A program made the translations under genes and the position numbers. A stretch of DNA of 7,403 bases from the NCBI GenBank assembly GCA_044359525.1, contig JBIKLY010000116.1, positions 1-7,403 of the forward strand, given 5' to 3'. Source of the stretch: CAJBIL01 sp044359525 (GTDB lineage: Bacteria; Pseudomonadota; Gammaproteobacteria; Burkholderiales; Rhodocyclaceae). Positions 1-5,196 of the stretch are shown one piece after another; positions within the stretch are counted from its first letter, which is position 1, and every line of letters begins with the position of its first letter. The notes under the pieces were generated by a model that was not told the origin of the DNA, searched no databases, and saw only the letters and a list, made by a program, of their open reading frames with translations.

Positions 1-119
1 TGCAGGCCGATGGCGTTGTCACCCTCTCCGACGCCGACCGTGTGCATCTCGCGACTAATTTACTGACCGTGCTCGTGTCCGAATCGGAAACACAGCCGGT
101 ACTTTCGGTATCGCGCTAG
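1..119 (+). CDS. C-terminal end of an unidentified protein (partial, cut by window edge)
   Basis: The third forward frame is open from base 3 and ends at the TAG at 117-119, giving the last 38 residues of a protein whose start lies left of the window. The other two forward frames close earlier, at about 57 and 66. The visible tail has ordinary soluble-protein composition, for example TLSDADRVHLATNLL, which could be an amphipathic helix, followed by a short polar end. I do not recognise a family and there is no motif to build on. The coding call rests on the open frame at the edge and its plausible composition, so a chance open frame remains possible. The gene would be followed by the palindrome-rich gap, which may contain its transcription end. 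Confidence 0.5.
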   Translation, partial: QADGVVTLSDADRVHLATNLLTVLVSESETQPVLSVSR

Positions 120-191
120 GCAATATTTCGGTCCGGCCGGCCCAATGCCGCTGCGCCTGTACAATTGATGGCGCATTTGAATACTTGACTT

Positions 192-267
192 CTCTGCAAC
201 CCGCATGGATAGGTGGCCTACGCGAACAGATCGATGCAGAACGCCTATCCATGCGGGTTGCAGGGCA
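192..267. repeat. Palindromic repeat element, copy 1 (20-bp perfect arms)
   Basis: The arms at 194-213 and 244-263 are exact reverse complements over 20 bp (left arm begins CTGCAACCCGCATGG), with one further G:C pair outside a G:T mismatch and a 30-nt loop. The right half contains TGCAGAACGCC (235-245) and TTGCAGGGCA (258-267). Both blocks recur with identical spacing at 5236-5268, which is why I call this a dispersed repeat rather than a single hairpin. Direct sequence shows the palindrome and the shared blocks; the idea of a genome-wide repeat family (REP- or MITE-like) is inference. Confidence 0.6.
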
Positions 268-349
268 TTTTGTCCAGGTAATGGTGGCCTGGTCCGCTTA
301 CGCGGCAACCTTGGTCTGACCCGATTGGCTCAAACGTAGAGGTGCCCGG

Positions 350-374
350 CGCTGCGCGGCTCTATCGCGCAGCG
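350..374. other. Stem-loop, 9-bp perfect GC-rich stem
   Basis: CGCTGCGCG at 350-358 pairs exactly with CGCGCAGCG at 366-374 around a 7-nt loop (359-365). The stem is strong, but there is no T tract on either side, so it does not fit a standard intrinsic terminator. It lies about 100 nt beyond the end of the minus-strand gene at 478 and could stabilise or end that transcript. Confidence 0.4.
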
Positions 375-447
375 TCCAGCGACTGAAAGGAGCGGGGGCG
401 ACCGCCGGGTTAGCGAAGTAATCGGGCCAAGGCCGCAAATCGCCCGA

Positions 448-497
448 AAGGCACTCTGAGACGTTCATTTAAATCAATCACTTAAGAAGAGTGCCTT
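448..497 (-). other. 10-bp inverted repeat spanning the end of the unknown minus-strand gene
   Basis: AAGGCACTCT (448-457) is the exact reverse complement of AGAGTGCCTT (488-497), with a 30-nt AT-rich interval that contains the palindrome ATTTAAAT. One arm lies inside the last codons of the minus-strand gene ending at 478 and the other lies just after its stop. A 3'-end hairpin in that transcript is possible, but the loop is long and there is no T run, so termination is only a guess. Confidence 0.3.
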
Positions 498-1074
498 GAG
501 AGCCTTCGTGTGCGCGACAGCTCACAGAGTCTAGGTACTGCGTTACGTGAAACGCGAGAGCTTGAATGCAGTTGCGATAGTAGAACAGCACCTCACTGAA
601 CGCCTGGAAGACAAAGTACGTAAAGAGCCCTGCGTTAGTAAGGCTCTTGAATTGATCTCTCTTGGAGGGATTGGCGTGTGCAATTCCGCCGTAGAACACG
701 ACCTCAAAGAGATCCCAGTTTGTGGTTACCTTCGAGTCGGTGAGTTGGACGAGGCATCGCTTGCCGAGTTGATGGACAAGAACCGCGACGGCGCTCTGAA
801 TCTTCTCTCCCTGTAAGGCGTATTCGTCGGGCCAACTGGCGGCTATTGCGGCGACTTGTTCAACTGAGAAGCCATCTCGGGGTTGTATCAAGAAGCGGAG
901 GTTCAAACAAAAGGCCTCAAGAGAATCTTGGCTCAGACCATCATGGGCTAGCCATTCGCCGGCGGCAATTTTCTCGATATCGGATGGACCACGCCGATTG
1001 CTCAACCATTGCCAAAACGAACTGGTTTCAAGCTTGTGTGCTCTTTCAACAAACAGCACGAGATTGGCATCCAT
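478..1074 (-). CDS. Unrecognised protein of about 198 residues
   Basis: A long open minus-strand frame ends at the TGA at 478-480. From the ATG at 1074 it gives 198 residues. I do not recognise the family. The early part is polar and helix-prone (VERAHKLETSSFWQWLSN), the middle contains LIQPRDGFSVEQVAAIAASW, and residues about 150-181 form an aromatic, hydrophobic stretch (LFTYFVFQAFSEVLFYYRN). That stretch reads more like an amphipathic or buried helix than a clear membrane span. No signal peptide is seen. The start is uncertain: the frame stays open upstream to TTG codons at 1206 and 1269, which would overlap the lipoprotein gene by 32 or 95 nt, and no start has a clear Shine-Dalgarno. It lies directly downstream of the lipoprotein on the same strand and shares its lower GC (541-600 is 29/60), so the two may form one transcript. 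Confidence 0.6.
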   Translation of the reverse strand: MDANLVLFVERAHKLETSSFWQWLSNRRGPSDIEKIAAGEWLAHDGLSQDSLEAFCLNLRFLIQPRDGFSVEQVAAIAASWPDEYALQGEKIQSAVAVLVHQLGKRCLVQLTDSKVTTNWDLFEVVFYGGIAHANPSKRDQFKSLTNAGLFTYFVFQAFSEVLFYYRNCIQALAFHVTQYLDSVSCRAHEGSQGTLLK

Positions 1075-1174
1075 CGGTTGAAGGCTAAAGTTTGAGTTCA
1101 GGGACGCTGCCGATAGACGGAGCGCCCTCTGTAGCGAAAGGTTAGCCTTCGTGGCAAATAGATCACGTTTAGTA

Positions 1175-2038
1175 TCAAAGACTGAGAGACTTCCGGAACG
1201 TTTCAATAGTCCCGTTGCACATTGAGTGCTCAACAAGACTAAAGTCTGTCGTCCGAATACATACGCCAATGGAATGGCCTAGTGGAGAGCCAGATACGTT
1301 TTCTACGTAGACCACACGACCATCTCGGTGACGAACGGTGTATTGAATCCTGTAAGTTTGCTGCGCCTGCCTATTTCCTAGAAGACCTCCGACCACTGCT
1401 CCGGCCACTTGCGCTCCAAGGTGCCCGGACGCGGAGTAATTCCAGTTTGCCGGACTCCCAGAGAATGCCTTGTCGACGTAGGCGGCAGAGCCGATTGCCG
1501 CACCAAGCTGCGAGCCCGCTGAGGAGCCAGGTGTAGATGTATCCTGCGACTGGCGATCTGTGACCAGGCCTACCTCGGCACTCGGAATAAGTTTGATCCG
1601 GTTCTTACTATTCACCAATTGCAACTCGGCAGGCGATAGCTGCTCATAGAACTCTTTCAAAACAGCAATCAGCGGTCGGGTGTTCCGTTCGGCTTCTTCG
1701 ACGTTCTGCTTTGCCTCAATACACTGCTCGGTACTGGCGACAGCGCAGAAATACTTGAGGCGAATTTTGTGCCATTCAACCTCCCCGAGGTGATCGGCAT
1801 ATTTCTTAAGTTTGTCAGGTGCGAACGTCTCGTAGCCGAATTGAAGCACCTTTGGATAGTTGCGTACCAAGTCGCGAGCGTGAGGGAATGTATCGGGCGT
1901 TTCCTTCGACATTTGGTACTGCATGGATTCAAACGCCGCAGCCCAATTCTCTTGACTCGCGAAGTCTTCCATTTTCATCGCTTGGGAAGCGCATCCAACC
2001 ATAAGCGAGCTGATTACGAATGTGGTGAGGTGGCGCAT
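1175..2038 (-). CDS. Outer-membrane lipoprotein with glycine-zipper segments
   Basis: This encodes 287 residues. A short signal peptide ends in the lipobox LMVGC with the acylated cysteine at 16 followed by Ala, so under the Lol +2 rule the protein should go to the outer membrane. Residues 20-160 are polar and largely helical, with cysteines at 98 and 106. Two Gly/Ala-rich segments follow, at about 176-193 (GSQLGAAIGSAA) and 205-221 (GHLGAQVAGAVVGGLLG), matching the glycine-zipper pattern of SlyB/17-kDa-antigen-like lipoproteins. The C-terminal part (YRIQYTVRHRDGRVVYVENV) resembles the beta-rich tail of that group, with cysteines at 260 and 274. The ATG at 2038 is preceded by a GGGGGG tract at 2047-2052, a good ribosome site. 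GC is low for the window (1801-1860 is 26/60), which suggests transfer. The exact role is unknown; envelope integrity is a family-based guess. Confidence 0.8.
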   Translation of the reverse strand: MRHLTTFVISSLMVGCASQAMKMEDFASQENWAAAFESMQYQMSKETPDTFPHARDLVRNYPKVLQFGYETFAPDKLKKYADHLGEVEWHKIRLKYFCAVASTEQCIEAKQNVEEAERNTRPLIAVLKEFYEQLSPAELQLVNSKNRIKLIPSAEVGLVTDRQSQDTSTPGSSAGSQLGAAIGSAAYVDKAFSGSPANWNYSASGHLGAQVAGAVVGGLLGNRQAQQTYRIQYTVRHRDGRVVYVENVSGSPLGHSIGVCIRTTDFSLVEHSMCNGTIETFRKSLSL

Positions 2039-2046
2039 GTTCTTAT

Positions 2047-2052
2047 CCCCCC
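2047..2052 (-). promoter_or_regulatory. Ribosome binding site of the glycine-zipper lipoprotein
   Basis: On the minus strand GGGGGG lies eight bases before the ATG at 2038. It is G-only rather than AGGAGG, but its position is right, and it supports this start over any other. Confidence 0.5.
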
Positions 2053-2514
2053 GAGATTGAACTCATGTGTCCATACGAAAGGCGCATGTGATTTATCAAA
2101 TCGAAAAATATCCTTAGGGCGCTAGGTAACGAGGGCTAACGAGATGTCGACAATGTTTCATCGAGTAAACAAAATATTGCCCTGCCCAACATCCTGAATT
2201 CTTCTCGTAAGCAACCGCTTCTAAATCCAGAACAAAAATCCGTGCATTGAGCTATGTCGGCTAACCCTCCCGATGCGTTGTTTTCGTCAGCATGGTCACA
2301 GTGACTCCGTGCGATGCTGGCGCGTATGCGTTTGGGGGAATATAGCATGCCAATGGGAATGGCATGAACCAAGCAACGGGAGCCACTTCGCTTTGTGCTG
2401 CTCGTAAAATCAATGCGAAGACTCCGGTCTGTGCGTCAAGCGGATCCGCAGCAAACAGGCTGATGTGCCGATTAGCATCGTCTGCTACAAACGGAGCAAC
2501 ATGATCGGCCTGGG

Positions 2515-2531
2515 CGCCGCTTTCTGCGGCG
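2515..2531 (-). terminator. Weak hairpin after the hydrolase gene
   Basis: CGCCGC (2515-2520) and GCGGCG (2526-2531) form a 6-bp GC-only stem with a 5-nt loop, 9 nt beyond the stop codon of the minus-strand hydrolase. Position and strength suit a transcript end, but no T run follows on the minus strand, so intrinsic termination is doubtful. Confidence 0.25.
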
Positions 2532-2540
2532 TCAGCGCTG

Positions 2541-3083
2541 TCAGCGGAGAAACTCTCGGCTGATCTGGCGAAAGAGATCGGTGCCTGCCTGACGCAGCCA
2601 TTCAAAGGCGACCATTTCGCGCGAAACGATGTCGGCGCCATGATGGCGCATGCGTTCAAGTGCCAGCGTCTTATCCTGCGGGCGGCGCGAGCCGACGCCT
2701 TCGTCGACGACAAAGACGCGCCGGCCGCTGTCAAGCAGATCGAGCACGGTTTGTTGCACACAGACATGCGCCTCGGTTCCGGTCACGATGAATTGCGCAC
2801 GATTGCCGCCCGGGGCGTTGAAAATCCCGCCCTCGGGAACTGCTGAGAAATGAATTTTCTCCACGATCGTCGAATCGGGCAGTAGCGTGCGCAAGTCGGG
2901 CAAAGTTGCCCCCAGCCCCTGCGGATACTGCTCGGTACAGATTACCGGCACCGCCAGACGTTGCGCCAGCCGGGTCAGCCACAAGTTATGCTCGAGAACC
3001 TGTGCGCCTTCGTGGATCGCCGGATAAAGGCGTTCCTGTAGATCAATCAACAGAAGCACGGAACGATCGGCGTTGATCAACAT
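2541..3083 (-). CDS. Isochorismatase-fold cysteine hydrolase (ISOC2/YcaC-like)
   Basis: This 180-residue protein is of normal length for the isochorismatase-like hydrolase family, soluble enzymes with an Asp-Lys-Cys triad. All three residues are visible: Asp14 in LLLIDLQERLYPAI, Lys76 in VEKIHFSA and Cys108 in GTEAHVCVQQTVLDLL. The TEQYPQGLG segment (50-58) and the GSRRPQD segment place it with the ISOC2/YcaC-type branch rather than with true isochorismatases such as EntB. The substrate is not known for most of these proteins; amide or related C-N hydrolysis is typical of the superfamily. The ATG at 3083 is chosen because AAGGAA lies a few bases upstream and homology begins there; a longer frame to 3194 adds only intergenic sequence. 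It diverges from the BamE-like lipoprotein gene, and a possible promoter lies at 3127-3155. Confidence 0.9.
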   Translation of the reverse strand: MLINADRSVLLLIDLQERLYPAIHEGAQVLEHNLWLTRLAQRLAVPVICTEQYPQGLGATLPDLRTLLPDSTIVEKIHFSAVPEGGIFNAPGGNRAQFIVTGTEAHVCVQQTVLDLLDSGRRVFVVDEGVGSRRPQDKTLALERMRHHGADIVSREMVAFEWLRQAGTDLFRQISREFLR

Positions 3084-3126
3084 CTGATTTCCTTGACGGA
3101 GATTTCTCTGGAACAGGGGTATTACG

Positions 3127-3155
3127 AGTTTATGGGAGCGGTGCTTTTTTGCCAA
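3127..3155 (-). promoter_or_regulatory. Candidate sigma-70 promoter of the hydrolase gene
   Basis: On the minus strand, TTGGCA (3150-3155) and TAAACT (3127-3132) are separated by exactly 17 bases. They match the consensus at 5/6 and 4/6. Transcription would start near 3120, giving a leader of about 37 nt that includes the AAGGAA ribosome site. The -35 box lies inside the inverted repeat at 3146-3165. Confidence 0.35.
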
Positions 3156-3165
3156 TGTGCAAAAA
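3146..3165. promoter_or_regulatory. Inverted repeat in the divergent intergenic region (possible operator)
   Basis: TTTTTGC (3146-3152) and GCAAAAA (3159-3165) are perfect reverse complements around CAATGT. The repeat overlaps the proposed -35 box of the hydrolase promoter and lies 45 nt upstream of the lipoprotein start, so a protein bound here could affect both divergent genes. Operator function is inference. Confidence 0.3.
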
Positions 3166-3180
3166 TGAAAACCGTTTCGG

Positions 3181-3201
3181 GAATCAGGAATCAAGAATCA
3201 G
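3181..3201 (+). repeat. Three tandem heptamers GAATCA(G/A) next to a ribosome site
   Basis: GAATCAG, GAATCAA and GAATCAG run head to tail at 3181-3187, 3188-3194 and 3195-3201. The last unit merges into the AGGAG ribosome site (3200-3204) of the lipoprotein gene starting at 3211. The repeat is directly visible; whether copy number varies is unknown. Confidence 0.7.
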
Positions 3202-3210
3202 GAGCGTGGT

Positions 3211-3729
3211 ATGTGGAAATATTGTATTGCGGTTCTTGGGGTTTTGGCGATGCTGTCAGGCTGTGCGGGATACGACGGCTTCCAGTTGAAGCCGGGAGTC
3301 GCCAGGGAGCCTGATGTTATCGTCGCCATGGGCGATCCGGCCATGCGCTGGCTGACTGTCGATGGTGGCGAGCAACTGGTATATCCGCGTGGACCGGCCG
3401 GGACGCAGACTTTCATGGTGTTTATCGGTGCCGACGGGCACTTGCAGCGCATCGAAGGGGTGCTCGACACGGCGCATTTCGCGCGCATCGAACCCGGTAA
3501 AAGCGATCAGGCAGCTGTGTTGCGGCTGCTCGGCCCACCACAGCCGCAATGGACGGTCTATTTCGCGGCACGCGATGAACTCGTCTGGGAATGGCGTTTC
3601 TGCGACGACTGGAACAAGCAGTCGTTCTTTGATGTGCTCTTCGATGCAAGCAGCGGCGTCGTCCGGAGCACCATGCAACGGCGCGAGCTACTGGGGCCGG
3701 ACGGCATTTCCCCCTTCTGCGGGCACTGA
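3211..3729 (+). CDS. Lipoprotein with two BamE/SmpA-like units
   Basis: This encodes 172 residues. The signal peptide (MWKYCIAVLGVLAMLSGC) ends in the lipobox LSGC with Cys18 followed by Ala, predicting outer-membrane anchoring. The mature part appears to contain two units of the BamE/SmpA type. The first covers about 27-85, with PGVAREPDVIVAMGDPAMRW then a strand-rich part ending in DGHLQRIEGVL. The second covers about 93-160, with IEPGKSDQAAVLRLLGPP then WEWRF and FDVLFDASSGVVRSTM. Each starts with the 'pG.s...V...lG.P' pattern that opens the BamE fold. BamE itself is a single unit and supports outer-membrane protein assembly, so this is a paralogue of unknown role and not BamE proper. The start is fixed by AGGAG at 3200-3204, six bases before the ATG. 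The gene diverges from the hydrolase. Confidence 0.85.
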   Translation: MWKYCIAVLGVLAMLSGCAGYDGFQLKPGVAREPDVIVAMGDPAMRWLTVDGGEQLVYPRGPAGTQTFMVFIGADGHLQRIEGVLDTAHFARIEPGKSDQAAVLRLLGPPQPQWTVYFAARDELVWEWRFCDDWNKQSFFDVLFDASSGVVRSTMQRRELLGPDGISPFCGH

Positions 3730-3825
3730 ATGCGGGCTGGCGCGTAGGTGATGCGCGGCGCGGTACCTTTGCCCGCCCGATAACGCAGATTAGTAGGATC
3801 AGAGTGAGTTGATCTCAGTTCCCAG

Positions 3826-3845
3826 AACCGGGGACCACGGTTTTT
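3826..3845 (+). terminator. Possible short terminator hairpin
   Basis: AACCG (3826-3830) and CGGTT (3838-3842) form a 5-bp stem with a 7-nt loop, running into TTTTT (3841-3845). It lies about 100 nt past the BamE-like lipoprotein stop on the same strand and between two convergent genes. The stem is short, so this is a weak call. Confidence 0.28.
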
Positions 3846-3888
3846 AGGGGAAGTGCCGATTGACTGCAATCCTCCCAAAAACGCTTAA

Positions 3889-5067
3889 TCAACCCTGCCG
3901 CAGCAAGGCTGCGAGTTCACGCAGTCCAATGGCCTGCGCGTCATGTCGCAGCGCGAAGCGTTCCTGTCCGGGATATACGACGTAACGTTGCGTGATGCCC
4001 AGATCGTCGCAGGCCTGCGCGAAGCCTTTGGCGGGACTGGGCGCAGAAGAGCGTTTGATCTCGATAGCCATTTCGGGTTGACCGCCTTTTTCCAGCAACA
4101 GATCAATCTCGGCGCCGGCATGCGTCCGGTAGTAATAGGGCGCCCGGCGAGAACCAGCAGCCTGTATCAGACTTTCGATGCAGTGGCCCTCATAGCTCAT
4201 GCCACAGACCGGGTGACCGAGTAGGTCGTTCTGCGTTTCCAGTTCGAGCAGGCCATGCAGGATGCCGCTATCGCGCACATAAACCTTGGGCGATTTGACC
4301 AGACGCTTGCCAACGTTGCCACTCCACGGGCGCAGTCGGCGCAGCAGTTGCAGGTCAACGAGCAAATCGATGTAGCGATCGACCGTCGGGCTGGAGACGC
4401 CGAGCGCGCTGGCCAGACGGGCCTGATTAAGGATGCTGCCTTGAAGGTGCGCCAGCATCGTCCACAAACGACCAATGCTCTCCGCCGGCAAGCGTGGCGC
4501 GAACATGGGAACGTCGCGCTCCAGATAGCTGCGGATAAAATCACGCCGCCAGTCGAGGCTGCGACTATCGTCGGGCGCCAGCAAGCTGTCGGGGAATCCC
4601 CCGCGCAACCACAGCTGCGCGTCTTCAATACCGGCCGCGCCAGTTTCGCCAATATCGAGCGGCGCAATGTCCAGATACGCGACGCGTCCCGCCAGCGTTT
4701 CACTCGACTGACGCATTAAATCCAGGGCGGCTGAACCCAACAGCAGGAACTGCCCGTTGCGCTGTCCGGCCTGACGGTTATCGTCGATGATGCCGCGCAG
4801 TATTTCGAAGACGCCGGGCGCACGATGAATCTCATCCAGAATGACCAGCTTGCCTTGCTGAGCACGCAGATAACTGTCGGCGTCATCGAGTCGGAGACGG
4901 TCGGATGGACGCTCGAGGTCCAGGTAAACGCTGCCGTCCGGCCAGCCGGCGGCGATCTGCCGTGCCAGCGTCGTTTTGCCGACTTGACGGGGGCCAAGCA
5001 GCACGACGGCAGGCATGTGCGCCAGTTTTTGGCGAACGATTTCTTCAGCGAGGCGGGTTATCATCAT
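3889..5067 (-). CDS. AAA-type ATPase with C-terminal DUF4143 (PD-(D/E)XK-like) domain
   Basis: This encodes 392 residues from the ATG at 5067 (391 from the adjacent ATG at 5064). Walker A is GPRQVGKT at 25-32, Walker B is LVILDE at 74-79, and the sensor-like strand FLLLGSAA is at about 107-114, as in the AAA_14 family. A winged-helix-like segment follows at about 210-250 (NQARLASALGVSSPTVDRYI). The C-terminal domain has EIDLLLEKG and then AIEIKRS, that is Asp322 and Glu336-x-Lys338, the residue pattern of PD-(D/E)XK nuclease-like folds to which DUF4143 is related. The biological role of this widespread family is not established; ATP-dependent DNA handling is inferred. A longer frame from a TTG at 5187 adds only sequence without family resemblance. 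It diverges from the DNA methyltransferase gene. It may be read from the promoter at 5072-5099 with little or no leader. Confidence 0.9.
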   Translation of the reverse strand: MMITRLAEEIVRQKLAHMPAVVLLGPRQVGKTTLARQIAAGWPDGSVYLDLERPSDRLRLDDADSYLRAQQGKLVILDEIHRAPGVFEILRGIIDDNRQAGQRNGQFLLLGSAALDLMRQSSETLAGRVAYLDIAPLDIGETGAAGIEDAQLWLRGGFPDSLLAPDDSRSLDWRRDFIRSYLERDVPMFAPRLPAESIGRLWTMLAHLQGSILNQARLASALGVSSPTVDRYIDLLVDLQLLRRLRPWSGNVGKRLVKSPKVYVRDSGILHGLLELETQNDLLGHPVCGMSYEGHCIESLIQAAGSRRAPYYYRTHAGAEIDLLLEKGGQPEMAIEIKRSSAPSPAKGFAQACDDLGITQRYVVYPGQERFALRHDAQAIGLRELAALLRQG

Positions 5068-5071
5068 AGAT

Positions 5072-5099
5072 ATTGTATCGTCTCGCGTTAGATTTGCAA
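5072..5099 (-). promoter_or_regulatory. Candidate sigma-70 promoter placed at the ATPase start codon
   Basis: On the minus strand, TTGCAA (5094-5099) and TACAAT (5072-5077) are 16 bases apart, matching the consensus at 4/6 and 5/6. The expected transcription start falls at about 5064-5066, on the double ATG itself, and there is no Shine-Dalgarno before it. A leaderless mRNA starting at the second ATG would fit. Confidence 0.4.
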
Positions 5100-5105
5100 T
5101 GCAAA
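5093..5105. promoter_or_regulatory. 13-bp palindrome over the ATPase -35 box (possible operator)
   Basis: TTTGCA (5093-5098), a single A, and TGCAAA (5100-5105) form a perfect odd-centred palindrome. It covers the proposed -35 box, a usual place for repressor binding. No regulator gene is seen in the window. Confidence 0.3.
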
Positions 5106-5196
5106 AGCGCGTGTTTGGCGCTGGTAACTTCGCTACTGGCGGGTGTGGATCGCCTACAGTCCATGTAAACAGGCGTCCTGTTGCCAAGCTATGCTG

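Larger units (their letters stand above)
120..477. other. Gene-free stretch rich in inverted repeats
   Basis: I see no convincing gene here; the short open frames lack a credible start and have composition typical of shadows. The stretch holds a long palindrome pair (192-265), an imperfect hairpin at 291-310 (CCGC-TTAC-GCGG core), a perfect 9-bp hairpin at 350-374, and the left arm of a 10-bp inverted repeat (448-457). None of these is followed by a clear T run. The stretch separates the end of a plus-strand gene from the end of a minus-strand gene, so it is a convergent intergenic region, a usual site for terminators and repeat elements. Confidence 0.6.
2039..2540. other. Gene-free stretch of about 500 nt
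   Basis: No supported gene lies here. A minus-strand frame is open across 2261-2540, but it only continues the shadow frame of the hydrolase and has no start or recognisable content of its own. About 2090-2270 is AT-rich and should hold the promoter of the lipoprotein gene, although I could not pick a convincing -35/-10 pair. Palindromic features are GTCAC-A-GTGAC at 2295-2305 nested inside CAGCAT/ATGCTG (2288-2319), CATGCCA/TGGCATG at 2346-2366, and CGCCGC/GCGGCG at 2515-2531 just past the hydrolase stop. This is also where GC rises from the lower-GC block to the right-hand genes. Confidence 0.55.

Noticed and set aside
192..267. Intrinsic terminator of the left-edge gene
   Set aside because: The loop is 30 nt long and no T run directly follows the stem; the shared blocks with 5236-5268 favour a repeat element.
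60..308. Minus-strand open frame across the left gap
   Set aside because: It spans the palindrome, runs against the partial plus-strand gene, and shows no ribosome site or family resemblance.
330..420. Possible integron attC site (minus strand CTAACCC ... GTTTGAG around a hairpin)
   Set aside because: The outer elements do not fit RYYYAAC and GTTRRRY and are not complementary to each other. The GTTGCAG next to the 20-bp palindrome also fails the consensus, and no integrase is present.
2261..2767. Minus-strand open frame of 168 codons
   Set aside because: It overlaps the hydrolase in another frame, has Arg/Ala/Ser-rich shadow composition, and its remaining part (2261-2540) lacks a start and any recognisable content.
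3084..3194. Longer hydrolase form starting at 3194
   Set aside because: A good ribosome site precedes the ATG at 3083, the family begins there, and the extension covers the promoter region and tandem heptamers.
4197..4719. Long frames on both strands within the ATPase gene
   Set aside because: They are shadows of the high-GC ATPase coding frame, rich in Arg, Ala and Cys and without motifs.
5068..5187. Longer ATPase starting at a TTG at 5187
   Set aside because: The added 40 residues do not look like the family N-terminus and cover the proposed promoter; homology starts at the double ATG.
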